Shown in pieces: positions 14,199-20,859 of a stretch of 20,859 nucleotides of DNA (positions are counted from its first letter, which is position 1; the number at the start of each line of letters is the position of its first letter). Position numbers and translations under genes: made by a program. Location: contig JALQTG010000114.1 of assembly GCA_023264075.1 (NCBI GenBank), positions 1 to 20,859 on the forward strand, given 5' to 3'. The notes under the pieces were generated by a model. The model searched no databases. It saw only the letters and a program-made list of their open reading frames with translations, and was not told the DNA's origin. The DNA comes from Crocinitomicaceae bacterium (GTDB taxonomy: Bacteria > Bacteroidota > Bacteroidia > Flavobacteriales_D > Crocinitomicaceae).

Positions 14199-16820
14199 CT
14201 ACTTTTTCCCTGTCAATTTTTTTATTTCATTCAACTTCAATAATGCATCCATCGGCGTGAGTGTATCAATATCAAGATTTTGCACTTCATCACGTATTTG
14301 TTCTAATACAGGGTCATCCAATTGGAAAAAGCTCAGTTGCATGTCGGGTTGTTGCGTTATCTCTTTAAAGTTCTCTCGATCTTTGGCGCGTGAGGATTGT
14401 TCCAAATCATTCAGCATTTTGGTAGCACGTTGAATAACTGCTTTTGGCATTCCCGCGAGTTTCGCAACATGAATACCGAAGCTGTGCTCACTTCCTCCTT
14501 CCACTAATTTACGTAAGAATAAAATTTTTGTCCCGACCTCTTTCACTGCGACATTAAAGTTTTTGATGCGAGGGAATTTGTTCGTCATTTCGTTCAACTC
14601 GTGGTAGTGCGTCGCGAAAAGTGTTTTGCAATGCGCTGCAGGATGTTGATGGATGTATTCCGCAATTGCCCATGCGATAGAGATTCCGTCGTAGGTGCTT
14701 GTTCCGCGTCCGATTTCATCCAGCAGAACCAAGCTTCTTGGTGAAAGGTTATTTAAGATGCTAGAGGTTTCATTCATTTCGACCATGAAGGTAGATTCTC
14801 CAGAGGCGATATTGTCAGAAGCGCCTACGCGCGTAAAAACTTTGTCAATTAAACCGAGTTTTGCCGATTTTGCAGGCACAAAAGACCCCATTTGCGCCAT
14901 TAAACAAATTAATGCCGTTTGACGTAGAATCGCGCTTTTACCCGACATGTTGGGCCCCGTAATCATAATGATTTGTTGTTGCTCATTGTCAAGGTAGATG
15001 TCGTTGTCTACGTAGGCCTCGCCAGGTTTTAGTTGACGTTCAATAACGGGATGGCGCCCTTCTTGAATAGAGATTTCAAACGAATCGTCGACAATGGGTT
15101 TTACATAGTTGTAGCGTTGTGCGATTTCAGCAAAAGCATGCAAACAATCAATCTGCCCAATGAGTTGAGCATTCGTCTGGACGGGTGCCGTAAAATCGGC
15201 TATTGCATATATGAGGTCCTGAAAAATTCGTGTTTCTAAAGCATATATTTTTTCTTCTGCACCTAATATTTTCTGTTCATAGATTTTTAACTCCTCCGTG
15301 ATGTATCGTTCAGCATTCACAAGTGTTTGCTTGCGAATCCAGTCCTCTGGAACCTTATCTTTATGGGTGTTCCGCACTTCAATGTAATAGCCAAAAACGT
15401 TGTTGAAAGCGACCTTGAGACTCGTGATACCTGTTCGTTCAGACTCTCTTAATTGAAGTTGTTCCAAGAAATCCTTTCCTGATGTAGAGAGTTTTCTTAG
15501 TTCATCGAGCTCCTCGTTGAAGCCATCTGCAATGACTTTTGCTTTTCCAATTTGCACAGCAGCTTCTTCATCCAGTTGTTGACGAACGAGCTCAATGAGT
15601 TTTTTACACGTATCTAACCGCCCACTCAACGCTATCAACTCGTCATTCTTCGAATCGTTAAGCAATTGGGCAATAGGCGCAATTTCCTCGAGTGTTTTAC
15701 ACAACTGGTTCGTTTCTTTCGGGTTGATTTTCCCAACCGCTACTTTTGAAATTAGACGTTCTAAATCTCCGATGTTTCCGAGTCGCTGCGATAGCTCGAA
15801 ACGCAAAGATTCATTTTCGAATAGCGCTTGCACGGCTGCGTGGCGGCGCTCAATGAGTGCTTTTTCTTTCAAGGGTAAAACTGTCCACCGCTTCATCATC
15901 CGCGCTCCCATTGGGGTGACTGTTTCGTCCAACACGTGGATGAGGGTGGCACTATCACTATTAAGCGATGAAATGAGCTCGAGGTTGCGCACCGTAAAGC
16001 GGTCAAGCCAGACGTACTTTTCCTCCTCGATGCGTGTAATTTTTGAGATATGGCCGATGCGCACGTGCTGTGCTTCATTGATGTAATGTAAGATGGCGCC
16101 AGCGGCAATCACGCCAAAGTTTACATCTTCCACACCAAAACCTTTCAGGTTTTTTGTGCCAAAATGATTGTTCAATGACTCTCTTCCGAAATCCTCGGTG
16201 AAGACCCAATCTTCTAGCTTATACGTGTAAAAACTGTCTCCGAATTGTTCCGCAAACAACTTGTGTTTATTTTTCTGAAACAATACTTCTGTAGGTTGAA
16301 ACCCCTGCAACAGTTTGTCAATATAGGCTAAATCCCCCTGTGCGGTTAGAAACTCACCGGTAGAAATATCTAAAAAGGCAATTCCATTTCCTTTCGGATC
16401 GAAATGAATAGCGGCTAAAAAGTTGTTTTTCTTCTGTTCCAAGACCTGGTCGTTCAGGGCTACACCTGGTGTTACGAGTTCAGTTACACCTCGTTTAACA
16501 ATAGTTTTGGTCATTTTGGGATCCTCGAGTTGATCACAAATCGCTACACGCTGCCCGGCGCGCACTAATTTTGGTAGATAGTTGTCTAAAGAGTGATGAG
16601 GAAACCCCGCTAGTTCGATGTGTGCAGCTGCTCCATTCTTCCGCTTTGTAAGAATTATCCCAAGGATTTTAGAGGCTTTGATGGCATCTTCTCCAAAGGT
16701 TTCATAAAAGTCGCCTACCCTAAAAAGCAAAAGTGCCTGCGGGTATTTCGCTTTAATCTTGTTGTACTGCTGCATGAGCGGAGTCTCGCTGCTTCCTTTT
16801 TCAACCTTTGTTTTAGCCAA
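14199..16820 (-). CDS. mutS: DNA mismatch repair protein MutS (TTG start proposed)
   Basis: MutS binds base mismatches and, with MutL, starts strand repair. From the proposed start it has 873 residues. The mismatch-reading F-x-E lies in RVGDFYETFGEDA (about residues 34-46). Connector, lever and clamp domains follow. The ATPase has Walker A TGPNMSGKSA at about 622-630, Walker B LVLLDEIGRGTSTYDG at about 698-713, and the family FATHYHEL switch. The C-terminal helical tail ends IKKLTGKK. The frame extends to GTG codons at 16850 and 16847, but the promoter (16850-16880) predicts transcription from about 16845, inside or past them. The TTG at 16820 then gives MAKTKVEKGSSETPLMQQYN, like the MAK start of related proteins. 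Length is typical. It is divergent from the RNA methyltransferase gene. Confidence 0.95.
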   Translation of the reverse strand: MAKTKVEKGSSETPLMQQYNKIKAKYPQALLLFRVGDFYETFGEDAIKASKILGIILTKRKNGAAAHIELAGFPHHSLDNYLPKLVRAGQRVAICDQLEDPKMTKTIVKRGVTELVTPGVALNDQVLEQKKNNFLAAIHFDPKGNGIAFLDISTGEFLTAQGDLAYIDKLLQGFQPTEVLFQKNKHKLFAEQFGDSFYTYKLEDWVFTEDFGRESLNNHFGTKNLKGFGVEDVNFGVIAAGAILHYINEAQHVRIGHISKITRIEEEKYVWLDRFTVRNLELISSLNSDSATLIHVLDETVTPMGARMMKRWTVLPLKEKALIERRHAAVQALFENESLRFELSQRLGNIGDLERLISKVAVGKINPKETNQLCKTLEEIAPIAQLLNDSKNDELIALSGRLDTCKKLIELVRQQLDEEAAVQIGKAKVIADGFNEELDELRKLSTSGKDFLEQLQLRESERTGITSLKVAFNNVFGYYIEVRNTHKDKVPEDWIRKQTLVNAERYITEELKIYEQKILGAEEKIYALETRIFQDLIYAIADFTAPVQTNAQLIGQIDCLHAFAEIAQRYNYVKPIVDDSFEISIQEGRHPVIERQLKPGEAYVDNDIYLDNEQQQIIMITGPNMSGKSAILRQTALICLMAQMGSFVPAKSAKLGLIDKVFTRVGASDNIASGESTFMVEMNETSSILNNLSPRSLVLLDEIGRGTSTYDGISIAWAIAEYIHQHPAAHCKTLFATHYHELNEMTNKFPRIKNFNVAVKEVGTKILFLRKLVEGGSEHSFGIHVAKLAGMPKAVIQRATKMLNDLEQSSRAKDRENFKEITQQPDMQLSFFQLDDPVLEQIRDEVQNLDIDTLTPMDALLKLNEIKKLTGKK

Positions 16821-16849
16821 TGTAAATTTGTTTGTGTTACTTTGCACCA

Positions 16850-16880
16850 CGAAGTTAATGGTCTATTGGGCTTATTTCAA
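16850..16880 (-). promoter_or_regulatory. Promoter of mutS
   Basis: Minus strand TTG (16878-16880), 20 bases, TAACTTCG (16850-16857), one mismatch from TAnnTTTG. Its position argues against the upstream GTG codons as starts. Confidence 0.52.
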
Positions 16881-16894
16881 GTTTTAGACTTTTG
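16866..16894 (+). promoter_or_regulatory. Weak candidate promoter of the RNA methyltransferase gene
   Basis: TTG (16866-16868), 18 bases, GACTTTTG (16887-16894), one mismatch from TAnnTTTG. It overlaps the mutS promoter on the other strand, and the predicted start is about ten bases before the ATG. Confidence 0.3.
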
Positions 16895-16908
16895 ATTTAT
16901 TAAATTTT

Positions 16909-17442
16909 ATGAACAGAAAACTCAAATTGTGGGAATTAAATCGCTTGTCGACAGAAGATTTTAAGGCGCAAGAAAAGTTCCCAATTATACTTATTCTCGA
17001 CAATATTCGGAGTTTGAACAATATTGGCTCTTTCTTTCGAACAGCAGATGCATTCAACGTTCAAAAGATATATCTCTGCGGAATTACGGCACAACCTCCA
17101 CACCGCGAGATTCAAAAAACTGCACTTGGAGCAACGGAGTCGGTAGAGTGGGAGTACGTTGAGGATGTGAACGGCTTAGTGGAGCGCCTCAAAGATCAAA
17201 ACGTTCGGATATGTTCAATTGAACAAGCTGAAAAAACAACTTTGCTGAATGAGTTGACTTTAGATTCCAAAGAAACGTATGCCTTGGTTTTCGGAAACGA
17301 GGTGGAAGGCGTTAATCAACTGGTAATTGATCGAAGCGACGAAATTATTGAAGTCCCCCAATTCGGCACGAAGCATAGTTTAAATGTGTCCGTGTGTGCT
17401 GGTGTTGTGCTTTGGGAGTTTGTTCGATTACGCAAGGGTTGA
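16909..17442 (+). CDS. SpoU/TrmH-family RNA 2'-O-methyltransferase
   Basis: A 177-residue SPOUT methyltransferase that should transfer a methyl from S-adenosylmethionine to a ribose 2'-OH in tRNA or rRNA. All three family motifs are present: motif 1 SLNNIGSFFRTADAF (residues 35-49) with the conserved Asn and Arg, motif 2 ALVFGNEVEGV (125-135), and motif 3 IIEVPQFGTKHSLNVSVCAG (146-165), which form the knotted SAM site. It has no long N-terminal RNA-binding extension, as in the short TrmH-like proteins. The exact target nucleotide cannot be told. It is transcribed divergently from mutS across an 88-base gap. Confidence 0.9.
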   Translation: MNRKLKLWELNRLSTEDFKAQEKFPIILILDNIRSLNNIGSFFRTADAFNVQKIYLCGITAQPPHREIQKTALGATESVEWEYVEDVNGLVERLKDQNVRICSIEQAEKTTLLNELTLDSKETYALVFGNEVEGVNQLVIDRSDEIIEVPQFGTKHSLNVSVCAGVVLWEFVRLRKG

Positions 17443-17594
17443 TTTAAAGGATTTCATTCGGTCATCGTAATGAGATTTTTCTGTTTTGGATTATTTTACA
17501 AGAATCCCATTACCAGTTAACTAGTAGAATTTGTCGTTTAACCTTTTTTAGGTTTTTTTGTCACAATCTGGAACAACGGCGCTATTTAATGGTT

Positions 17595-17602
17595 TAATTT
17601 CG
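17595..17602 (+). promoter_or_regulatory. Candidate -7 box of the beta-barrel/GLPGLI operon
   Basis: TAATTTCG, one mismatch from TAnnTTTG, 18 bases before the ATG. No TTG at the normal -33 distance. The rest of the 178-base gap after the methyltransferase shows no clear terminator or RNA. Confidence 0.33.
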
Positions 17603-17620
17603 TAACAAACTAAACGAATT

Positions 17621-20401
17621 ATGTTCATTAGAATACTGTTTATAGGAATTGTATGTATGCTCGCGGGTTTTTCATCTGCTCAAAACATGCGTTTTACGGG
17701 TGTTGTCAACGATACTATTAATGATAAACCGCTCGAAAATGCAGTCGTAATGGCGGTGCGTTTATCAGACGGATTGATGCTCGGATTTACGCGTACGAAA
17801 GCAGATGGGTCATTCGAGCTAACATCCGTTCCAATTGATACAATGGAATTAGTGGTTTCTCATCATAATTTTGACGACAAGCGCTTCTACATCATCGGTA
17901 GTGCTCAAAACAATGAAATCGACATTCCAAATATAATTCTGCCAGATGTTTCTACAAAATTAGAGGAAGTAGTAGTATACGCCAATAAAGAGCCAATCTA
18001 TTTTCGGGGTGATACATTAGTATTCGTCGCAGATTCTTTTGCGCGAAAGGAAAATGCAGTCGTGGAAGATTTATTGAAAAATTTGCCGGGTATAACGGTG
18101 GATGGCGACGGAAACATTACTTCTCAAGGTCGTCAAGTGACGAAGGTATTAGTAGATGGTGACGAGTTTTTTGGTGCGGACCCTACGATTGCGACGAGAA
18201 ACTTAATGGCAGATGGCGTTTCTACGGTTGAGATATACGAGACCGAAGATGAGACCTCCGGAGGAAATTCAGAGGAAAAGATTCAAGTGCTCGATGTTCG
18301 TTTGAAAGAAGATGCGAAAAAAGGATACTTTGGAAAGGTCTCGGGTTTAGCAGGTGTTAATTCCGAGAAATTACAAGGGGAGCCGGGTGGACGAAATTTT
18401 TATCAAGGTGAATTATTGACGAATTACTTTAATAAAGACTTTAAAATTTCAGTCTTTGGGTTAGGATCCAATACGCCCAATTCAGGATTTAATTTCCGCG
18501 ATGCATCGCGTTTTGGTTTGACGAACGAAATGGGAGGAGGCTGGCAATCTCGTTTTATGGGAAATAGTAATAAAGCACAAGGTTTGCCTACTTCTTATAA
18601 GGGAGGTTTTTATTATTCGGATAAAGTAGGGAAGAATACGAAAATTGGATTGAATTATACGTACAATGACAACGCGCTGGTGCAACAAGAGGATAGAACT
18701 TCTCAATTCTTTTTTGCAGACACGTCTTACAATACAAATGAATCAAGATTTAGAGATGAACGTCAGGTTTCTCATACGATTAATTTCACGATTGAACAAC
18801 AACTTGATTCTTTAACTACGTTGGAATTAAATTCGAACCTTACACTCCGAAATGAGTCTGAATTTAGCAATAATACAACGGATTTTTTCAGTTCATCTTC
18901 GCTTCGTACTAATGGAACTCAAGTAGTAAATGAAAGCCTAGCGGAAGGCTTAGAAGGAAACGTAAACGTTAAGTTGATTCGTAAGTTCAACAAGCGGAAT
19001 CGTAAGTTGACGGCAGAATACCAGTATGGGTATAGTGAAAATGAGCGGCAGAACTTTATGGAGTCAACGATCTTTAATATTGTTGATCCTACAGATTCAA
19101 CATTTAATTTCAATCAAGATCAGCGCAGAGATATCACGAACAAAACCCAAGGTCATCGCGCTTTAGTGGATTTTGATGAACCATTATCGCGACGATTTAA
19201 ATTGAACTTCCAATATAAGCTGGACTATTTCTATGGCGTGCAGGCCAACCTTACGAATGATAGAGCTGCTTCTGGAGAGTATACCGACTACAGTCCGTTC
19301 TACTCAAATGATTTCACGAATGACCGTATCGAAAATCGATTGGGAATGGGAATCGTTTGGACGCCAAAAAAACAAACAATCAGCATTGGAACACGTGCCC
19401 GAAATGTGATGATTGATAACTTGAACAATATTAGCGGTGAAGTGATTTCACAAAACGTAAACGACTTACTTCCTTACGTAGAATATACGTACAAGTTTAG
19501 TAACTCACAGCGTTTCCGTTTTAGCTATACAGCAAGTTCAGACCAGCCATCACTGAACCAGCTTCAACCTGTTCCAGACAACACTAACCCAAATAATTTA
19601 GTGATAGGTAACCCCGACTTGGTACCCAACTATAACCATGCATTTAATGCTTTTTACAACAAATGGAATGCATTAGAGCAATCATATATTTGGGCTTCTG
19701 CTTATGCGAATTATACCAATAACTCATTTTCAAACTCCATTATCTACTTGCCGGATGGAAGAACAATTTCAAGTGCCATTAACGTAGATGGAGTTCTCTA
19801 TGCCGGGATTTTTGCGGGTGGAGGAGTTCCGTTGTTTGATAAGTTCTTGCGTTGGGACCCGAACGTAAATATTTCCTATTCGAATTTTAAATCTGAAATT
19901 AATGGCCTTGAGAATATAACGGAAAATTGGAATTATACCGCAGGTTCAAAGTTGAGTATCCGCAACGATACGATTGAAGTAAGCATAGGAGCAAGTATTA
20001 CGTATGCTGACCCTCGAAGTTCACTTTCCCTAGGCGCTAATCAACCATTTTGGTCTCAGAGCTATGATGCAGAGGTATTCTTCGAGCTACCGTTCCGCTT
20101 CTTCATTGAAAGTGATGCACGTTATATTATCAATACACAGCGTGCTGAAGGATTCAATATTAATCCATTTATTTGGAACGCTAAGCTGAATCGAAGATTT
20201 GGAAAGAATGGGAACTTGATTGTTCATTTTGAGGCAAACGACATATTGAATCAAAACGTAGGTATTAATCGCTCGATCAACAATAACGTGATTACGGATA
20301 CTAGGAATGTTATTATTGCGCGCTACTTTATGGTAGGTGCTACATTACGATTTAACAACAATAAAACAAAAGAAGATGAGGGTAGAGGGCGTATGTTCTA
20401 A
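17621..20401 (+). CDS. Outer-membrane beta-barrel protein with carboxypeptidase-like N-terminal domain (TonB-receptor-like)
   Basis: A 926-residue envelope protein. Signal peptide to about residue 20 (FSSAQ). Residues about 23-105 form a carboxypeptidase regulatory-like beta sandwich (FTGVVNDTINDKPLENAVVM, TKADGSFELTSVP). Residues about 115-205 resemble a TonB-receptor plug (LEEVVVYANKEPIYFRGDT, AVVEDLLKNLPGITVDGDGN, VTKVLVDGDEFFG). The remainder is a large barrel of aromatic and Asn-rich strands ending RFNNNKTKEDEGRGRMF. This matches the outer-membrane beta-barrel (OMP_b-brl_3-type) group of Bacteroidota, distant from classical TonB-dependent receptors. No TonB box is clear. It is followed after one base by a GLPGLI-family gene, a pairing common in this phylum; the cargo is unknown. 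Confidence 0.88.
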   Translation: MFIRILFIGIVCMLAGFSSAQNMRFTGVVNDTINDKPLENAVVMAVRLSDGLMLGFTRTKADGSFELTSVPIDTMELVVSHHNFDDKRFYIIGSAQNNEIDIPNIILPDVSTKLEEVVVYANKEPIYFRGDTLVFVADSFARKENAVVEDLLKNLPGITVDGDGNITSQGRQVTKVLVDGDEFFGADPTIATRNLMADGVSTVEIYETEDETSGGNSEEKIQVLDVRLKEDAKKGYFGKVSGLAGVNSEKLQGEPGGRNFYQGELLTNYFNKDFKISVFGLGSNTPNSGFNFRDASRFGLTNEMGGGWQSRFMGNSNKAQGLPTSYKGGFYYSDKVGKNTKIGLNYTYNDNALVQQEDRTSQFFFADTSYNTNESRFRDERQVSHTINFTIEQQLDSLTTLELNSNLTLRNESEFSNNTTDFFSSSSLRTNGTQVVNESLAEGLEGNVNVKLIRKFNKRNRKLTAEYQYGYSENERQNFMESTIFNIVDPTDSTFNFNQDQRRDITNKTQGHRALVDFDEPLSRRFKLNFQYKLDYFYGVQANLTNDRAASGEYTDYSPFYSNDFTNDRIENRLGMGIVWTPKKQTISIGTRARNVMIDNLNNISGEVISQNVNDLLPYVEYTYKFSNSQRFRFSYTASSDQPSLNQLQPVPDNTNPNNLVIGNPDLVPNYNHAFNAFYNKWNALEQSYIWASAYANYTNNSFSNSIIYLPDGRTISSAINVDGVLYAGIFAGGGVPLFDKFLRWDPNVNISYSNFKSEINGLENITENWNYTAGSKLSIRNDTIEVSIGASITYADPRSSLSLGANQPFWSQSYDAEVFFELPFRFFIESDARYIINTQRAEGFNINPFIWNAKLNRRFGKNGNLIVHFEANDILNQNVGINRSINNNVITDTRNVIIARYFMVGATLRFNNNKTKEDEGRGRMF

Positions 20402-20402
20402 A

Positions 20403-20859
20403 ATGATGTTGTGGGGAGTTGCTCTCCTCGTATCAGGTTTGTCTTTTGGTCAGATCTATGAGGGGAAAGTTGTCTTTGAGCGTCGTACGAACCTTGAAAA
20501 AAGGTACAAGGGGCAGGAAATGAACCGATGGATGAAAGGCGACATGAAGAAACCGAAAATTGATTTATTCGAACTTCACTTTAACGATACATCAAGTGTC
20601 TTTGTTCCTATTGAATCAGATATTCCAGATGAACGGGAATGGTCAACAATGAAGAACTTATCGTATCAAAACTTGAACATAGGAACTCGAAAGCAGGAAT
20701 TTTCATTTTGGGGGACAAAAGTGCTTTTGGAAGATTCGTTAAATCGACGTGCTTGGAAAATTACGGAGTCTTCAAGAAACATTGCAGGATACAATTGTAA
20801 GCAGGCAGTTTGGGAAGCAAATGATTCTGTCCGAATTTATGCCTGGTATGCCGAAGAAT
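20403..20859 (+). CDS. GLPGLI-family protein (3' end outside window)
   Basis: The first 152 codons of a gene cut by the window edge. Signal peptide MMLWGVALLVSGLSFGQ, then IYEGKVVFERRTN, typical of the family's first strand. The later part shows its hallmark W-K-I-T-E-S-S-R-N-I-A-G-Y-x-C-K-Q-A segment followed by RIYAWYAEE; the GLPGLI motif itself would lie beyond the edge. Start is the ATG at 20403, one base after the upstream stop codon (a second ATG follows at 20406), so the pair is translationally coupled. The family is known mainly for occurring next to outer-membrane receptors in Bacteroidota; its biochemical role is not established. Confidence 0.87.
   Translation, partial: MMLWGVALLVSGLSFGQIYEGKVVFERRTNLEKRYKGQEMNRWMKGDMKKPKIDLFELHFNDTSSVFVPIESDIPDEREWSTMKNLSYQNLNIGTRKQEFSFWGTKVLLEDSLNRRAWKITESSRNIAGYNCKQAVWEANDSVRIYAWYAEE

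Noticed and set aside
1..20859. CRISPR array, insertion sequence, prophage or integrase gene
   Set aside because: No regularly spaced repeats, transposase or recombinase motifs were found on either strand.

Overview
The window looks like chromosomal DNA of a Bacteroidota bacterium, most likely Flavobacteriales. Four lines of evidence point there. One protein ends in a type IX secretion C-terminal sorting domain. A GLPGLI-family gene sits directly behind an outer-membrane beta-barrel receptor. There is a DUF4836-type lipoprotein. Many genes have the Bacteroidota promoter pattern TTG, about 19-21 bases, then TAnnTTTG. No phage, insertion sequence, CRISPR array or integrase is visible.

Layout: (1) 1-2860, + strand: the end of an unidentified gene, an outer-membrane beta-barrel protein (DUF5723-like) and a T9SS-secreted repeat protein, joined by 1-base and 16-base overlaps. 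(2) 2863-3936, - strand: a class III (CaiB/BaiF) CoA-transferase. (3) 4067-6181: tex, an RNA-binding transcription accessory protein. (4) 6338-8932: an orphan AT-rich membrane protein, a rhomboid protease, a SixA-like phosphatase overlapping it tail to tail, and a conserved protein of unknown function. (5) 9035-10693: a DUF4836 lipoprotein, then the SRP RNA gene on the opposite strand. (6) 10863-13740, AT-rich accessory-looking stretch: a YdeI-type protein ending in a CDGSH iron-sulfur motif, a MarR-type regulator divergent from an ABM-domain monooxygenase, a related lipoprotein copy broken by an in-frame TGA, and a GNAT acetyltransferase. (7) 13821-14048: tRNA-Leu(TAA) and tRNA-Gly(GCC), - strand, with tandem terminators. 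(8) 14199-17442: mutS divergent from a SpoU-family RNA methyltransferase. (9) 17621-20859: a large outer-membrane beta-barrel protein with an N-terminal carboxypeptidase-like domain, followed after one base by a GLPGLI-family gene cut off by the window end.

The most unusual structure is a roughly 95-bp imperfect direct repeat. One copy is the terminator region directly downstream of tRNA-Leu (13764-13858). The other lies 2.2 kb away, behind the MarR gene (11545-11638), and still carries the last six bases of the tRNA. The repeats bracket the MarR/ABM/GNAT block and suggest a past duplication or insertion at the tRNA-Leu locus. Other points of note are the CDGSH fusion, two arrays of degenerate 7-base repeats, and two genes whose promoter positions predict leaderless mRNAs.

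The SRP RNA fixes its own transcription start five bases past the -7 box. Applying that spacing to other genes gave the start choices for the CoA-transferase and mutS. Promoters and terminators are read by eye from consensus and are predictions only.
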